A DNA stretch of 64,000 nucleotides from NCBI GenBank assembly GCA_910578405.1, contig CAJTQO010000018.1, forward strand, positions 327 through 64,326, in the 5' to 3' direction. The stretch comes from an uncultured Lachnospiraceae bacterium. GTDB taxonomy: Bacteria; Bacillota; Clostridia; Lachnospirales; Lachnospiraceae. A program made the position numbers and the translations under genes. Every line of letters begins with the position of its first letter. Positions within the stretch are counted from its first letter, which is position 1. Positions 60,564 to 64,000 of this stretch are shown here, in pieces. The notes under the pieces were generated by a model, which saw only the letters and a list, made by a program, of their open reading frames with translations, did not search any database and was not told the origin of the DNA.

Positions 60564-61385
60564 CTAAAACTTCTTCACCGCTTCCGCCACCAGCTTCGTA
60601 AACAACGGCTCTGCCTTGTCCGCCGCTTCCTGCACTTCCTCATGGGTCAACGGTGTATCCGTCATCCCTGCCGCCAGGTTGCATACACAAGATATGCCGC
60701 AGATTCTCATACCCATATGGTTCGCCGCTATAGCTTCCACCACTGTACTCATCCCTACCGCATCCCCGCCAAGGGTGCGGACCATGCGGATTTCCGCCGG
60801 AGACTCAAAAGAAGGCCCGGTAAACTGCACATAAACCCCCTCTTTCATCGGAATCCCGTTTTCCTCTGCCGTCCTGCGCAGAATATCCTGCAGTTCCTTA
60901 TCATATACCGTACTCATATCCGGGAACCGAACGCCAAGCTCCTCTATATTCGGCCCAATCAGCGGATTTGGCGCAAAAACGGAAATATGATCCGTAATCA
61001 TCATCAAATCCCCGGCCTTAAAGTCAAAATTCACCCCGCCCGATGCGTTGGTTAAAAAGAGAATCTCCGCTCCCATCATTTTCATCAGACGCGTCGGAAG
61101 CGTAACATCCCCAATGGGATAGCCTTCATAATAATGCACCCGCCCCTTCATGCACACCACCGGAACTTCGCCGATATACCCGAAAATAAATTTCCCTGCA
61201 TGTCCAGGCACGGTAGAAACCGGAAATCCCTCAATTTCGCTGTAGGAAAGCTCCGCTTTTACCTCTATGGAATCCGCAAAATGCCCAAGCCCGGAGCCTA
61301 GCACGATGGCCACCCTGGGCTGAAAATCAATCTTTTTCCGGAAATCGTCATAACAACGCATTAATTTCTCATAATCTTTGTTCAT
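60564..61385 (-). CDS. Purine nucleoside phosphorylase (273 aa)
   Basis: A trimeric-type PNP cleaving inosine or guanosine with phosphate. Motifs: VLGSGLGHFAD (phosphate loop), GHAGKFIFG, KGRVHYYEGY, LTNASGGVNFDFKAGDLM, VYVQFTGPSFESPAE, VGMSTVVEAI and CNLAAGM. The start at 61385 gives the usual family length of about 273; an upstream ATG at 61433 is possible. First gene of the salvage operon with cdd, amidohydrolase and permease. It should release purine bases from nucleosides in the cytoplasm. Confidence 0.94.
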   Translation of the reverse strand: MNKDYEKLMRCYDDFRKKIDFQPRVAIVLGSGLGHFADSIEVKAELSYSEIEGFPVSTVPGHAGKFIFGYIGEVPVVCMKGRVHYYEGYPIGDVTLPTRLMKMMGAEILFLTNASGGVNFDFKAGDLMMITDHISVFAPNPLIGPNIEELGVRFPDMSTVYDKELQDILRRTAEENGIPMKEGVYVQFTGPSFESPAEIRMVRTLGGDAVGMSTVVEAIAANHMGMRICGISCVCNLAAGMTDTPLTHEEVQEAADKAEPLFTKLVAEAVKKF

Positions 61386-61482
61386 TCTCCTTACCCCGTT
61401 TCTTATTGTTTCTGTTTGCTGTTGTATATCCATATCCTTAATATATCATGGGTGAGGAAAAAAGGCAATGAAATTCAAAACG

Positions 61483-61770
61483 CTATTGGTCGGCTTTCCC
61501 TTCTCCCGCATTTGCGCCATCCCAGGCCGCCCCTTCCGGCAGCTCCTGCATGGCCTGCGTCTGGAACGCCATAAAAGCCTGTATTGCCTTCTCTTTGGCC
61601 AATTCCGTTTCCGGCGATGCAATTTCAAAAGGTATTTTCCGTTCCCGCACCACTGCCCGTGCAAATATGTTAATCGCCGTGGACGCCGTCATCCCAAAAT
61701 CTGCGCATAAAGCATCAAACTGCCTTTTCAATGATTCTTCCATCCGTACGCTAAACGTTGCCTGTGCCAT
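61483..61770 (-). CDS. RelB/DinJ-family antitoxin, no toxin beside it (95 aa)
   Basis: Ribbon-helix-helix antitoxin of the DinJ type: ATFSVRMEESLKRQFDALCA, FGMTASTAINIFARAVVRER and IPFEI are the family signature. The C-terminal tail (QAMQELPEGAAWDGANAG) would cover a partner toxin. Normally a RelE/YafQ toxin follows directly, but no such gene is next to it on either side. It may act on a toxin elsewhere or have taken on a regulatory role. Confidence 0.88.
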   Translation of the reverse strand: MAQATFSVRMEESLKRQFDALCADFGMTASTAINIFARAVVRERKIPFEIASPETELAKEKAIQAFMAFQTQAMQELPEGAAWDGANAGEGKADQ

Positions 61771-61889
61771 TTTAATGCCTCCTGCCTTTCTTATCCGCTA
61801 ATAGTCCCCCCATCCATGGCTTCCTGTGTCCTGCCGTCCACTTGTTTTCTGGCCCTCTTATCAGCCATTGCGCATACTTTGCCGCCCTC

Positions 61890-63104
61890 TTATCTGGCCG
61901 TACGGTACATAGCGCCTGCGCAAAGCCTGTTTGCCACGTCCGGATCCGCCCCGAACTTTCCTTCCAGATATTGTTTGTCAAACGCGGCCGTGCTGTTCAC
62001 CCTCTCGTTGTCCTCCCGCCGGATTTCATACAAAGAATAAATCCTGCTGCTGTGCTTTCCGTCCAATGCGGCAAACCAGATTTCATCCCTGCGGAACACT
62101 GTGTTTTTCATCGTCGCCATATCATGGGATGTGAAAAGCAACTGCGCCCCATACGGGTTGCTTTTCGTATCTTTAAACATAGAAACCAAATATTTTAATA
62201 CTTTTGGATGGAGTTTCGTATCCAGTTCATCCATAACAACCAGCCTCCCCTCTTCCAACGCTGCCAGAAACGGCGGCAATATGGCAAGCAGCTTCTGTAT
62301 CCCATCCGATTCCCTGGCCATGGAAATCTCATATTCCTTTTCCCCAATCTGGCGTTTAAGGCAAAACTGCCCTTCCTCATACCGATAGTCCCTGACGGTT
62401 ATCCCCATATCCTTTAAAAGGGCAAGCGCTTTCCCTTTCCACTTTGCATTGCCTACCGTCACAGACTGCGCTTTCCTATCCTGCCCTGCGCCGCCGTACA
62501 AAATACAAGACTCAAACCATTCCTGCGCCTGTACGATTACCGGAAGATTATAATTGATTGCCAGGAAGGATAGAAAAGGCATTTTAGCATTGACGCAAGT
62601 ATTGACTCCTTCCTTTCGCAACAGAAGGCCAAGGCGTATCCCTTCCCTTTCCCTGTAAAAAATATGCGCCGGTTTCTTACCCCCAATCTTTTTTCTGTCC
62701 AGAGCTTCCCTGAACACTTCTTCCCCCAAAAGAGCCAGTTTATATCGGTATTCATATTCCCCCGTGCGGAAAACAATCCCAAATTGCGTAGGTTCATTTC
62801 TGGATACGCTGTCATACAAAAATGGGTCGGCCGCTATCCTCTGCTGGATAATCAACGGATTCCGGTTCTTTTTCAGAGCATGGACTGGCTCTACCACTGT
62901 AGAAACCAGACAGGCCAGCGCCTGCAGCAAATTTGTCTTCCCTCCTCCATTTGGTCCATAGACAACCCCTACCGGAAGCAAAGAGCTGCATTTCTCTCTC
63001 CGAATCAGGCTGTTTGCAAATTCCGGAATAGCGGATGCCTGAAAACCAAATGTTGTCTCTTCCCTATATGACTTAAAATTCCGAAATGAAAACTGACACA
63101 GCAC
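61890..63104 (-). CDS. AAA-family ATPase, AAA15/AbiLii-like (404 aa)
   Basis: An SMC/ABC-like ATPase. MLCQFSFRNFKSYREETT is the diagnostic start, Walker A is YGPNGGGKTNLLQAL near residue 50, and the signature and Walker B are in ARESDGIQKLL and RLVVMDELDTKLHP, then TSHDMATM. This group (ATP-binding, abortive infection-type) includes phage-defence proteins; partners of the RloB or nuclease type are common, but none is here. It lies alone between an antitoxin and a sensor kinase, which is a typical place for such accessory genes. Function inferred only. Confidence 0.88.
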   Translation of the reverse strand: MLCQFSFRNFKSYREETTFGFQASAIPEFANSLIRREKCSSLLPVGVVYGPNGGGKTNLLQALACLVSTVVEPVHALKKNRNPLIIQQRIAADPFLYDSVSRNEPTQFGIVFRTGEYEYRYKLALLGEEVFREALDRKKIGGKKPAHIFYREREGIRLGLLLRKEGVNTCVNAKMPFLSFLAINYNLPVIVQAQEWFESCILYGGAGQDRKAQSVTVGNAKWKGKALALLKDMGITVRDYRYEEGQFCLKRQIGEKEYEISMARESDGIQKLLAILPPFLAALEEGRLVVMDELDTKLHPKVLKYLVSMFKDTKSNPYGAQLLFTSHDMATMKNTVFRRDEIWFAALDGKHSSRIYSLYEIRREDNERVNSTAAFDKQYLEGKFGADPDVANRLCAGAMYRTAR

Positions 63105-63176
63105 CTTCCCTGTCTCCTCCTTGCTCTATGCTTCCCCTCCATATCCATGCAACCTTCCCATAGCTAAGAATGTTTC

Positions 63177-64000
63177 TCAGGGGATATTTAAAATCAGCCG
63201 AAAGATAAAAACGCCATCCTCATTCTTAAAATCCGGTTCCCCGCCGTATCCTTTTGCCGCCTTCACCATGCTGGATACCCCAACGCCTCCGGTAAATTCC
63301 GGCTTCGGATAGCCGTTTCTCAGTTCCGTTTCCCATTTACATGTATTGCTGCAATAAATGACCAGTTTATTCTTTATCTTCTTCACCGTAAGCCTGATAA
63401 AGCATTCCCTCCCTGCATCCTGCTTCCTTGCCTCCAGGCATCCATAGATGGCATTTTCATATGCATTGGAAAGGATTGTTACCAGGTCAATGTCTAAAAT
63501 CGTACATTCCTTTTCCGCCTGGATATCCAGAAATACTTCCAGCCCCTCCCGTTCCGCTTTCCTTGTATAAGCGGCCAAGATATTACTGACAGCTATATTT
63601 TCGCAAATCACCGACGCCTGCCCCTCGTCCATGCGCTTTTCATATTCCCCCAAATATTCCAACAATTCCCCGTTCTGCCCTCTGCGGGCGTATTCTGCAA
63701 TTACCATATTATGGTGGCGCGCATCATGGCGGATACGCCTTCCAGCCTCCACCGATTCTTCCAAAAATTCCATCTGACGTTCCAACAGTCTGTGGTTCAT
63801 CTGCATCAACTGATTTTCCGTCCGGTACTCCGATTCCTTCCCAATATGTAAATACAGCCTGAAAACCATAAGCTGCAAAACGCCTGTCAGTAAAAAATTA
63901 GCCAAAATCCGCCAAAGCTTGGCCCTCATTTCTTCCTCATCCATTGGCCTTAACACAAACACAATGCCAAAACAAAGGCTGACAATCAAAACGGCAATAC
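63177..64000 (-). CDS. GHKL-domain sensor kinase, AgrC-like, N-terminus outside window
   Basis: The last 274 or so residues of a quorum-sensing-type sensor kinase. Two membrane helices at the start (LIVSLCFGIVFVLRP and ILANFLLTGVLQLMVF) are followed by a coiled helix, the H-box RRIRHDARHHNM, and the GHKL ATPase domain (DIDLVTILSNAYENAI, NGYPKPEFTGGVGVSSMVKA). No stop is met before base 64000, so more membrane helices probably lie outside. AgrC/VirS-type kinases sense cyclic peptides; the regulator is expected outside the window. Confidence 0.88.
   Translation of the reverse strand, partial: IAVLIVSLCFGIVFVLRPMDEEEMRAKLWRILANFLLTGVLQLMVFRLYLHIGKESEYRTENQLMQMNHRLLERQMEFLEESVEAGRRIRHDARHHNMVIAEYARRGQNGELLEYLGEYEKRMDEGQASVICENIAVSNILAAYTRKAEREGLEVFLDIQAEKECTILDIDLVTILSNAYENAIYGCLEARKQDAGRECFIRLTVKKIKNKLVIYCSNTCKWETELRNGYPKPEFTGGVGVSSMVKAAKGYGGEPDFKNEDGVFIFRLILNIP

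Noticed and set aside
61446..61981. Toxin partner for the DinJ-like antitoxin in short frames on either side
   Set aside because: The frames at 61446-61664 and 61772-61981 have no RelE/YafQ features and no ribosome-binding sites.

Overview
The window reads as chromosome from a strictly anaerobic, spore-forming Firmicute, most likely a Lachnospiraceae gut commensal. The grounds are spore-coat genes (two CotF-like genes, cotJABC), a GerA-type germination gene, an oxygen-sensitive class III ribonucleotide reductase (nrdD/nrdG), strong AGGAGG ribosome-binding sites, moderate GC, and Lachnospiraceae-style DUF6034, DUF6449 and 26-residue-repeat proteins. No rRNA, tRNA, CRISPR array or canonical insertion sequence was seen.

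Layout. 1-5 kb: a sigma-70-like gene cut by the window edge, two small coat genes, mntP, a CBS/DJ-1 pair, and a GntR-controlled ABC transporter whose operator repeats sit inside its promoter. 5-20 kb: CYTH protein, malQ, a DUF6034 lipoprotein, a two-component system, a heterodimeric ABC exporter with one degenerate ATP site, radA, and a class D beta-lactamase-like lipoprotein. 20-35 kb: enolase, a DUF342 protein with seven 26-residue repeats followed by a pseudo-receiver/HD-GYP protein, a second GntR-ABC module with a clear operator, a 1174-residue J-like/TPR protein, and gpmI.

35-43 kb is the most interesting part. The cotJABC spore-coat operon is interrupted inside cotJC by a 6.5-kb element. 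It has a 14-bp direct repeat at both ends, a large serine recombinase transcribed in the same direction as cotJC, and a four-gene cargo (response regulator, short sensor kinase, ABC ATPase, FtsX-type permease) of the kind that senses and resists antimicrobial peptides. The missing 25 C-terminal codons of cotJC lie intact and in frame on the far side. Precise recombination between the repeats would restore a 200-residue CotJC. This has the architecture of sporulation-linked intervening elements such as skin in sigK.

43-64 kb: a 20-repeat Sel1 protein, a DegV protein, an orphan GerA-type gene with a hairpin over its ribosome-binding site, dut, the nrdD-nrdG operon with a strong promoter and tandem NrdR-like boxes, aminotransferase, HAD phosphatase, RNase HI, a membrane MutS-like ATPase, a metallo-hydrolase, a nucleobase/nucleoside salvage operon (permease, deaminase, cytidine deaminase, purine nucleoside phosphorylase), an orphan DinJ-like antitoxin, an AAA ATPase of a type seen in phage defence, and the end of a GHKL sensor kinase. 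A short motif (AACTGGAATA next to the ribosome-binding site) recurs in the 5' leaders of at least seven unrelated minus-strand genes.
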